Assembly: GCA_937927525.1 (NCBI GenBank)
Contig: CALBDR010000258.1
Span: 1-9,604, forward strand
From: an uncultured Candidatus Melainabacteria bacterium
GTDB lineage: Bacteria > Cyanobacteriota > Vampirovibrionia > LMEP-6097
Direction of reading: 5' to 3'
DNA: 9,604 nucleotides
The stretch's first letter is position 1, and each line of letters opens with the position of its first letter. The notes under the pieces were generated by a model, which saw nothing but the letters and a program-made list of their open reading frames with translations, was not told the DNA's origin and searched no databases. This document shows positions 4,404 to 9,604 of the stretch, piece by piece. A program made the translations under genes and the position numbers.

Positions 4404-4411
4404 GGTACACT
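4404..4411 (+). promoter_or_regulatory. GGTAnAnT motif before the head closure gene
   Basis: GGTACACT, then TAATAT, then ATG 4418. TACACT is a weak -10, but its six-base distance to the ATG is the same as at 3434. A GAGGG twelve bases upstream of the ATG is rather far for a ribosome binding site. Confidence 0.35.
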
Positions 4412-4417
4412 TAATAT

Positions 4418-4882
4418 ATGGTAGCATTTGGCGAACGTAGAGCCTTTAGTAGAGTTCCTGATAGAGGGGAACTTAGAAATCCTATTAGCATAGCTAGAAT
4501 GACTATCACCCCTAATACATCAAACTCTAACACTAAAGCCGACCGTAAGCTAGATATATATAGAAACACTAAAGCTAAAATGGAAGTAGCTGAAATTAAA
4601 ACTACAGGTGTAGATGAAGGCTACTTAGTAGAGCAATCTATGGTATTTACAGTTAGAAGAAAACCTAACATAAAGATGGAACGTAAAACCGATTTTATTA
4701 TTCATAGAGACAAACTATTTATGATTCAAGACTATATTGAAATAGATACTAACGATAGGCAAAAAAACTACACAGCAATATTAACTACAGAAGTTCAAGA
4801 CACTGACAATATTACGCACACTAAAGAAAAGAAAGAAGAGATAGCAGACGATAAACCTACTAATCCAGGATACTTCATATGA
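4418..4882 (+). CDS. Head closure protein (SPP1 gp16 / head-tail joining type)
   Basis: 154 residues. The opening FGERRAFSRVPDRGELRNPISI (4-25) and a following antiparallel beta layout resemble the phage head-tail joining family (SPP1 gp16, HK97 gp7-like), small barrels that plug the connector after DNA packaging. LDIYRNTKAKMEVAE, VFTVRRKPNIKMERKTDFII and KLFMIQDYIEIDTNDRQKNY are the expected strands, including the conserved strand-turn where the protein describes its own frame (FMIQDYIE). The C-terminal 30 residues are polar and probably disordered. The stop overlaps the next ATG (ATGA). Gene order, connector then closure then gp10-like, is standard for tailed phages. Confidence 0.72.
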   Translation: MVAFGERRAFSRVPDRGELRNPISIARMTITPNTSNSNTKADRKLDIYRNTKAKMEVAEIKTTGVDEGYLVEQSMVFTVRRKPNIKMERKTDFIIHRDKLFMIQDYIEIDTNDRQKNYTAILTTEVQDTDNITHTKEKKEEIADDKPTNPGYFI

Positions 4883-5301
4883 AGATAAAAACTAAACTAA
4901 AAGGCGATAAAACCTTAATAGCCAAGATTAAATCTGCACAAGATATAAGTTCTTTAATATTTAGCTTAATCAATAAATTTACCACTGATATAAAATTAGG
5001 CACTCAAAGAGCTATGCTTTTCCCAAAGAGCGGTAAAATTTATTATTACAAAGGTAGAAAATATAAGGCTTCTGCTCCCGGTGAAGTTCCTGCTTATAGA
5101 TCAGGTGAGTTATTTAGATCAATCCAGACTTCTACTTCCTCTTTACCTGGGTTTATAAAAGGTACAGTTTACACAGATGTTAAGTACGCTAAGATACTTA
5201 GAGATGACATGGATAGACCTATCTTTGAACCTGCATTTAATAAGGTAGATATGGTTTTTGCCAAGGCAGTTAAAGAAGCATTAATGAGGAAATTTGCATG
5301 A
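4879..5301 (+). CDS. HK97 gp10-like neck/tail completion protein
   Basis: 140 residues. The central motif KASAPGEVPAYRSGELFRSI (63-82) is the hallmark of the HK97 gp10 family, in which APG-x-PA and the R-S/T-G-x-L-R-x-S-I segment are conserved. It is followed by a beta strand FIKGTVYTDVKYAKIL and a helix DMVFAKAVKEALMRKF, also as expected. A lysine-rich beta hairpin (GKIYYYKGRKY) precedes the motif. These proteins take part in joining or finishing the tail. The ATG overlaps the upstream stop and has AGGA eight bases ahead. Confidence 0.78.
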   Translation: MKIKTKLKGDKTLIAKIKSAQDISSLIFSLINKFTTDIKLGTQRAMLFPKSGKIYYYKGRKYKASAPGEVPAYRSGELFRSIQTSTSSLPGFIKGTVYTDVKYAKILRDDMDRPIFEPAFNKVDMVFAKAVKEALMRKFA

Positions 5302-6122
5302 CCTTAAATATAGAACTAATACAAAAACTAAGAAGAGATTGTCCTATATTCCAAAACAATGTTTATGGAGTTCCTGAGTATGAACATTTAAGAGGACAAA
5401 ACGGAGAGTTTACTAACTCTGCTAATCTTAATAGCCCATCTTGTTATATTATAGATATGCCTAGAGAGTTTGTTCCTGTTAGAGGTAACACCTTTGAACA
5501 ACAAGTTAATTATAGATTTTTAATAATGGTATTAGTTAATTGCGAAGAAAGGAATAAAGACGGGGCTAATACTGTAGAACAATTTACTGGTCAATCTATA
5601 ACTCTATCTGAAAGAAAATATGATTTTAATACTGATGATGATGTATTTGTAGCTAACCTTGTAGTTAAAAACGCAGATGAGTCTATTACTTATTCCCAAG
5701 GCAATCATTACTTTTTTGATCCTTATACTGATACTTTAGAATTTTTTGAGCATGCTAATGTAGATCCTAGTGCCGAATTATCTGTAAGTTATATAACTCT
5801 TTCAGGAGACAAGAATTATTTAGATATTAGAGAGAAATGTTATTTACAAATATACAATAGCTTGATAGGTTATGATGTTGTTTCCCTTAAAAGAGCGGGT
5901 AAAGTTTTTATTAACAGTACATATCATGTAGACCTAACTGATAAGTTATTGTTTGGTGCGGTTGAGTTTACTATCCCTACATGGGCTAATAGTAAAATAA
6001 ATTGTCCTGCCGAGGGCACACCTATCCAAAGTATAGGCATATTTACTGACATAAACTATATAAACCCTGCTGATAAATCAGGACTCACACAAGAAGACTA
6101 TACTAATTTGGAGGAGTGTTAA
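5298..6122 (+). CDS. Tail completion/terminator protein with an inserted beta domain
   Basis: 274 residues, in the place of the tail terminator. Flanking parts look like one small alpha/beta protein: an N-terminal LIQKLRRDCPIFQNNVYGV helix, then SPSCYIID and a long strand QQVNYRFLIMVLVNCEERN (68-86), resuming at about 172 with YLDIREKCYLQIYNSLIGYD and ending in strands GAVEFTIPTW. This matches the pattern of P2-type minor tail or completion proteins, which are normally much shorter. Between them, residues 95-170 form an extra domain with LVVKNADESITYSQGNHYFF (121-140) and a following D-x(2)-T-D-T-L strand. Related segments occur in the gene at 8891. The start has GAGGA seven bases ahead and overlaps the upstream stop as ATGA. 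The exact family is uncertain; the inserted domain is clear. Confidence 0.6.
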   Translation: MTLNIELIQKLRRDCPIFQNNVYGVPEYEHLRGQNGEFTNSANLNSPSCYIIDMPREFVPVRGNTFEQQVNYRFLIMVLVNCEERNKDGANTVEQFTGQSITLSERKYDFNTDDDVFVANLVVKNADESITYSQGNHYFFDPYTDTLEFFEHANVDPSAELSVSYITLSGDKNYLDIREKCYLQIYNSLIGYDVVSLKRAGKVFINSTYHVDLTDKLLFGAVEFTIPTWANSKINCPAEGTPIQSIGIFTDINYINPADKSGLTQEDYTNLEEC

Positions 6123-6778
6123 TGCCAAACCCAAGAAGAGTTAATCAACATATACAATACGATAAATTAGTATTAGACAATTTGAATATTATAGTACACA
6201 ATTTATTTAGACTTGCTAAAATAAAAGAAGTAAATTTAACTGACAAAACAGTAAATGTTCAAATTGAAGATGACGTTAATCACGAAAGTGGCTTTGTTCC
6301 TTTTATATCTCTTGGTAATTCTAGTGTGCAAACTTGGAATAAACCCCTTGTCGGTGATACAGTTCTGTTTTTTTGTGCTACTGACGATACATCTACTGGT
6401 TTTGTCCTTCCTAGTTTCATGAACAGAAATACTGACTTGTCTAACCGCAAAGTTTGGGAAGTTTTTAGTGGTAATGATTTTAGTATGAGTTATGATGATA
6501 CATCGAACACTCTTAATATAAACGTTGATAATGGGGGACAAGGCGAATTTAGTCCTGATAAAGTAAAGATACAGTATGGAAGTAATAAAGTAGAAGTTGA
6601 TACTAACTCAGTAACAGCAGAGAGAGGCAACTCACGAGTAATCCTTGACAGTTCAAAAGCTGAGCTTAGTAAAGGCTCTAACTCTGTAGTTTGTTCAGAT
6701 TCAGGTAACACTATAACTGGATCAACAAATGTATTAGGTTCTCTTACAGTTAATGGAAGCCCAGTATTGACAGCATAG
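6122..6778 (+). CDS. V: Baseplate spike protein, gpV-like
   Basis: 218 residues, probably the trimeric puncturing spike at the tip of the tail (P2 gpV type). Residues 34-99 form the OB-like domain: IKEVNLTDKTVNVQIED, FVPFISLG, WNKPLVGDTVLFFCATDD, then GFVLPSF, matching the conserved P-x-VGD-x-V and final G-x-VL pattern. Residues from about 147 are a repetitive beta region with three 16-residue units, GSNKVEVDTNSVTAER, GNSRVILDSSKAELSK and GSNSVVCSDSGNTITG, as expected for an intertwined triple beta-helix. The tip ends in GSLTVNGSPVLTA without the metal-binding H-x-H seen in some gpV tips. I start it at ATG 6122, seven bases after GGAGG and overlapping the previous stop (TAATG); a GTG at 6116 would sit on the ribosome binding site. 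Confidence 0.8.
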   Translation: MPNPRRVNQHIQYDKLVLDNLNIIVHNLFRLAKIKEVNLTDKTVNVQIEDDVNHESGFVPFISLGNSSVQTWNKPLVGDTVLFFCATDDTSTGFVLPSFMNRNTDLSNRKVWEVFSGNDFSMSYDDTSNTLNINVDNGGQGEFSPDKVKIQYGSNKVEVDTNSVTAERGNSRVILDSSKAELSKGSNSVVCSDSGNTITGSTNVLGSLTVNGSPVLTA

Positions 6779-6786
6779 GGTAAAAT
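6779..6786 (+). promoter_or_regulatory. GGTAnAnT motif before the gp25-like gene
   Basis: GGTAAAAT, then TAGTATATAC, then ATG 6797. It shares GGTAnAATTAGTATA with the copy before 8891. There is no Shine-Dalgarno at usable distance. TAAAAT is a fair -10 and would give a leader of only a few bases. Confidence 0.42.
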
Positions 6787-6796
6787 TAGTATATAC

Positions 6797-7162
6797 ATGG
6801 TAGCTATAAATAGACACACAGGAAAAGTAATTCAGGATGAGGGTAACATACCTGCTAGTCTATTAACGACCATACAAAATTTAGATGTAATTCTAAGCAC
6901 ACCTATAAAGACTAGATGGTTTAACAGACTTTTTGGTTCTAGATTCCATGAATTACAAGACAAAAACATAGATGATTTATTTGAACTACTAATAACATCT
7001 GAAACATCACTTGCTATAGAAAAGTTTGAGCCTAACGTAATTGTTCGGCACGTAGCTTTAAATAAAGACAGAGCTTTAGAAGGTGAAGTAGTAGTCAATA
7101 TACATATATTTCATATACCACTTAACAGGTACATTACTATAGAAAACGTGAGGTTATTTTAA
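6797..7162 (+). CDS. W: Baseplate wedge protein, gpW/gp25-like
   Basis: 121 residues, normal length for the gpW/gp25 family, which joins the baseplate core to the wedge and the sheath start. Recognisable parts are INRHTGKVIQ (4-13), ILSTPIKTRWFNRLFGSRFH (32-51) and AIEKFEPNVIVRHVAL (73-88). The usual E-P-R triplet of this family appears here as E-P-N (78-80). It sits between gpV and gpJ exactly as in P2. The ATG has only the GGTAAAATTA motif upstream. Its stop overlaps the next start (TAATG). Confidence 0.82.
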   Translation: MVAINRHTGKVIQDEGNIPASLLTTIQNLDVILSTPIKTRWFNRLFGSRFHELQDKNIDDLFELLITSETSLAIEKFEPNVIVRHVALNKDRALEGEVVVNIHIFHIPLNRYITIENVRLF

Positions 7163-8025
7163 TGGCAGATCCTAGAATAGTAGAAAATACAACCTATATA
7201 ACTAGGTATCAAGAGCATATAGAGGCGTTCAAAGCTAAAGCTCCTGAATACACTAATTTTGTGGACGCAGACTTTATAATGTTAGCCTTAAGTGTGGCAG
7301 CAGCTAGTAAAGTAGAAGATTTAGAATTTATTAATGTTGGCACAAGACAAAACTTCTTAAGTACAGCTACAGGCGAGTTCTTAGATTTAATAGGTGAAAT
7401 TAAAAATGTAACTAGGCTGGTTTTAGTAGAGGCTGACCCTACTGCTAATCCTCCAGTAGCCCAAGTATTAGAAACTGACGATGCTTTTAGGCAGAGAATA
7501 AAAGAAGCTGTTCCTGATAACGCCTCAACCGCAGAGAAATATGAATTTTTAACTAAAGGCTATAGTGCAGATATTGAGAGTGCTTTAGCTTTCAAACCTA
7601 ATAAGAATAGTAATACAGTAAATATAGCAATCAAAACTGTAAGTAACAACGGTATAGCTAGTCCTGAGTTTTTAGCTGAAGTACAAGAGTATATGTCTGC
7701 TAGGTCTAGAAGAGCTATTGGAGACGATATAGTAGTAGTCAATGCTACAGCAATTCCAGTAAATGTGACAGGAACTATCACTCTTCTTACTGGCTCGCCT
7801 TCAACTGCGTTTGACGATTTACCTACTATACTTGGTACAGCTATTGAACAAATTAATGACTTAGGACGTAATGTAACAGTATCATGGCTTACTAAAATAC
7901 TAAATACTGATGATGTTTACAGTGTAGAGCTAACAGCACCTACAGAAGATGTAATAGTAGGAGAAAGAGAGTTTGCTATTTTAGGTACGGTAGACCTAAC
8001 TTTAGAATCTGAAGGAGACTTTTAA
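7162..8025 (+). CDS. J: Baseplate wedge protein, gpJ-like
   Basis: 287 residues, typical for the BaseplateJ family (P2 gpJ, related to T4 gp6/gp47 proteins), which forms the wedge around the spike. Visible family features are ATGEFLDLIGEIKNVTR (69-85), the acidic ETDDAFRQRI (104-113), the later YEFLTKGYSADIESALAF, and a beta-alpha-beta end unit beginning NTVNIAIKTVSNNGIASPEF with D-D-I-V-V-V-N-A-T-A. The insert LVEADPTANPPVAQVLE falls where the family varies. It starts in TAATG overlap with gene W and has GAGG nine bases upstream, and it ends in TAATG overlap with gene I. The call is firm. Confidence 0.87.
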   Translation: MADPRIVENTTYITRYQEHIEAFKAKAPEYTNFVDADFIMLALSVAAASKVEDLEFINVGTRQNFLSTATGEFLDLIGEIKNVTRLVLVEADPTANPPVAQVLETDDAFRQRIKEAVPDNASTAEKYEFLTKGYSADIESALAFKPNKNSNTVNIAIKTVSNNGIASPEFLAEVQEYMSARSRRAIGDDIVVVNATAIPVNVTGTITLLTGSPSTAFDDLPTILGTAIEQINDLGRNVTVSWLTKILNTDDVYSVELTAPTEDVIVGEREFAILGTVDLTLESEGDF

Positions 8026-8867
8026 TGGCGACAGATTATTCTAAGTATTTACCACCTAACGCCACTCAGTTAGAAATTGATTTTGTTTCTACAATTCTTG
8101 AACAAAGAGAAGAGATAAGAGACTACATAAAAACTTTAAGAGGTTTCAAATACGGTAACACCCCCGATAATCTTCTAACTTTATTAATAAACGAACTTGG
8201 ACTAGGTGAATTAACTAAATACATAGATAACCCTCGTAGAGTAATAGCTGAAGGTAATATATGGAAAAACTATCAAGGTACTCCTTATTCTGTAGATTTA
8301 GCTTTGAGTTGGATATTTAGAGATGAACTAGACGAATTAATAGAATTTAACAACGGCTGGCATAACTCTAATGTAGAACTTAAGATGGGTACACTTAATT
8401 CTCTAGACGAAGTGGATAAAGCTGTAAGGTTAGTTAAATTAAGCTTGCCCGCTGGTAAGACTTTAGCCAGAGTATTTTCAGGAACTGATTTGACCTCAAT
8501 GAGGTGGAATAGTGACTCTACATGGAACAACGCTCTATGGAACAGTCCAGCAGGTACTTTTAATGAAGATTTAGATGTTTGGGTTTATATAAATAATACT
8601 AATATAGTTTTTGCCCCTACTGGCTTTTTATTAGAGGCAGATACTATAGCTGGTTCAGTGTCTTACACGCCAGTAGAAGTTTATGGTTTACCTAGATCCG
8701 AATGGAACACTACACCTATCCCTACTGTAGAAGTTTTCGATTATTCAACTACTATTATAAGTATCCAAGAAGCTTTTTCTGTAGAACCCAATGTAGCAGA
8801 TATAGGAAACTTAGCAAGTATATCTAACTTTAGTGAAATTAATACGTATGTCGCAGATTTCTCATAG
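8025..8867 (+). CDS. I: Tail protein I-like baseplate component
   Basis: 280 residues. The start, MATDYSKYLPPNATQLEIDF, and the following helical region to about residue 110 (LRGFKYGNTPDNLLTLLINE, then a W-x-x-Y-Q-G-T-P-Y segment) match P2 gpI-type tail proteins that link wedge and fibre. Position immediately after J agrees. P2 gpI is shorter; the extra C-terminal part contains tryptophan-rich repeats (MRWNSDSTWNNALWNSPAG) and beta segments, possibly a fibre-attachment extension. The start has GGAG about eight bases ahead and overlaps the stop of J as TAATG. The stop is TAG at 8865-8867. Confidence 0.78.
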   Translation: MATDYSKYLPPNATQLEIDFVSTILEQREEIRDYIKTLRGFKYGNTPDNLLTLLINELGLGELTKYIDNPRRVIAEGNIWKNYQGTPYSVDLALSWIFRDELDELIEFNNGWHNSNVELKMGTLNSLDEVDKAVRLVKLSLPAGKTLARVFSGTDLTSMRWNSDSTWNNALWNSPAGTFNEDLDVWVYINNTNIVFAPTGFLLEADTIAGSVSYTPVEVYGLPRSEWNTTPIPTVEVFDYSTTIISIQEAFSVEPNVADIGNLASISNFSEINTYVADFS

Positions 8868-8870
8868 TCA

Positions 8871-8878
8871 GGTATAAT
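8871..8878 (+). promoter_or_regulatory. GGTATAAT promoter-like motif before the last gene
   Basis: GGTATAAT followed by TAGTATAGACAT and ATG 8891. The hexamer is a perfect TATAAT with no good -35. The predicted transcript leader would be about 5-6 bases. There is no Shine-Dalgarno. Confidence 0.5.
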
Positions 8879-8890
8879 TAGTATAGACAT

Positions 8891-9604
8891 ATGCCTAATA
8901 TTCAAGTAGTAAATAATGCAAAAGTAGTGCAAGGGGAAGGATTAAGTCTCCTTAAGAATAAAGCATATATTGCGTTAGGTAGAGGCAATGCTTCTTGGGA
9001 TACTGTTATAGATACTACAGGCACATTTGTCTCTAATCAATTTTTCTTAGCTCCTTCTAATGCTTTTGCTTCAGATGTCAGGCTTTTTGAGTCAGGCAAT
9101 CCTAGTATAGAGTATGTTAGAAATTTAGACTTTTTATTCGATGAAGATACTGGAACTGTAACTAGAGTAGGAGGTGGAGCTATATCCGCTGGAGCTACAG
9201 TAGATGTTAAATACAAAGCTATAGGTAAATTAGGGGTAAGTGCTACATCTCTAGTAAGTGAAATAGGACGAAGAAGAGCACAATTATCTTTCTTGGTCAG
9301 GGATGAAGTTTCAGGAACGATCACAGTAGACGGTTTGAAATACTCAGTAAGCGTAAACCCTACAGAATATGTGTTAGCTCAAGCTACATTCGCCATCTCA
9401 GAGGCTTCAGGGGAGACTTTAAGAGAGTCTGCTTTGTTCTTTAACACAGAGGCTACTAGAACTACTGTTACAGGAACAGAAACATTCTCTAACGACAAAA
9501 TAGTTTTAGATACAGAAGTACAAGCAGGGACTAAAAATGTAACTAACGTAATAATCAAAACTTCAGATGAAGTTACTACGTATGTAGAAGGTACAGATTA
9601 TATC
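8891..9604 (+). CDS. Baseplate- or fibre-associated protein (partial, runs off the right edge)
   Basis: The frame is open to the end of the window: 238 codons, no stop. Position after V-W-J-I corresponds to the fibre gene (H) of P2. The N-terminal segment KAYIALGRGNASWDTVIDTT (24-43) resembles the Y-x-x-x-GR-x(4)-W-D signature seen near the start of some T4-type baseplate wedge and connector proteins (gp53/gp8-like); this is a resemblance only. Residues 62-108 (DVRLFESG, YVRNLDFLFDEDTGTVTRVGG, AGATVDVKY) and again 217-238 (VTNVIIKTSDEVTTYVEGTD) are copies of a beta domain also inserted in the tail-completion protein. The start is ATG 8891, just after the GGTATAATTA motif; no other ATG with a ribosome binding site competes. 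Confidence 0.68.
   Translation, partial: MPNIQVVNNAKVVQGEGLSLLKNKAYIALGRGNASWDTVIDTTGTFVSNQFFLAPSNAFASDVRLFESGNPSIEYVRNLDFLFDEDTGTVTRVGGGAISAGATVDVKYKAIGKLGVSATSLVSEIGRRRAQLSFLVRDEVSGTITVDGLKYSVSVNPTEYVLAQATFAISEASGETLRESALFFNTEATRTTVTGTETFSNDKIVLDTEVQAGTKNVTNVIIKTSDEVTTYVEGTDYI

Noticed and set aside
4879..5301. Alternative genetic code with TGA read as an amino acid
   Set aside because: TGA ends several genes precisely at ATGA overlaps with the next gene, and no gene has an internal TGA, so the standard code fits.
6116..6121. GTG start six bases upstream of the spike gene ATG
   Set aside because: It is only one base from the GGAGG ribosome binding site. ATG 6122 has a 7-base spacing and the TAATG overlap seen at other junctions.
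6767..6795. TTGACA with TATATA at 17 nt spacing just before the gp25-like gene
   Set aside because: The start of such a promoter would fall inside the coding sequence, and the -35 lies within the end of the spike gene; the GGTAAAATTA motif fits the other gene starts better.
6236..7098. Minus-strand open frames over the spike and gp25-like genes (for example 6236-6541, 6490-6819, 6832-7098)
   Set aside because: They lie opposite well-identified genes, have no ribosome binding sites and encode low-complexity or compositionally odd proteins; they are shadows.
9037..9324. Minus-strand open frame of 95 codons near the right edge
   Set aside because: It is opposite the open plus-strand frame starting at 8891, which has a promoter-like motif and domain matches; the minus frame has neither.

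Overview
The window is a stretch of an AT-rich tailed-phage (or prophage) genome carrying the head-assembly, connector and baseplate genes of a contractile-tail (myovirus-type) virion. All protein genes are on the + strand, use the standard bacterial code (TAA, TAG and TGA all end genes) and are tightly packed, mostly with ATGA or TAATG stop/start overlaps. AGGAG/GGAGG ribosome binding sites and AGA-rich arginine usage suggest a low-GC bacterial host, which cannot be named from the sequence alone.

Layout. 3-125: the C-terminal end of an unidentified upstream gene. 126-694: no protein gene. This stretch instead holds an ordered minus-strand array of four near-identical extended -10 promoters, three clear minus-strand intrinsic terminators and several further hairpins, best read as a tandem array of about four small structured RNAs transcribed against the head genes. 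695-763: a possible 22-codon leader ORF with a perfect ribosome binding site that overlaps the next start. 756-3312: head module, with an XkdF-like prohead protease, a coiled-coil scaffold with a strong in-frame internal start, and the HK97-fold major capsid protein. 3313-3433: hairpin, intrinsic terminator and a new promoter. 3434-6122: small basic-tailed protein, head-tail connector, head closure, gp10-like neck/tail protein and tail completion/terminator. 6122-8867: baseplate genes in the P2 order V, W (gp25), J, I. 8891 onward: a baseplate- or fibre-associated protein that runs off the window. Tail sheath, tube and tape measure are not here; by analogy with P2 they may lie downstream.

How the parts work together. 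The protease and scaffold build and mature the capsid shell. The connector, closure and completion proteins close the head and join it to the tail. The V/W/J/I proteins make the spike and baseplate, and the last gene probably begins the receptor-binding apparatus. Five genes that do not overlap their upstream neighbour (756, 3434, 4418, 6797, 8891) lack a well-placed Shine-Dalgarno sequence. Each instead has a GGTAnAnTTA motif whose TAnAnT hexamer ends 6-12 nt before the ATG, suggesting internal promoters making leaderless or nearly leaderless mRNAs.

The most unusual content is the 126-735 non-coding RNA array, whose last member is antisense to the ribosome binding site in front of the head module. 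Next come the nested scaffold start and a beta-rich domain shared between the tail-completion protein and the protein at the right edge.
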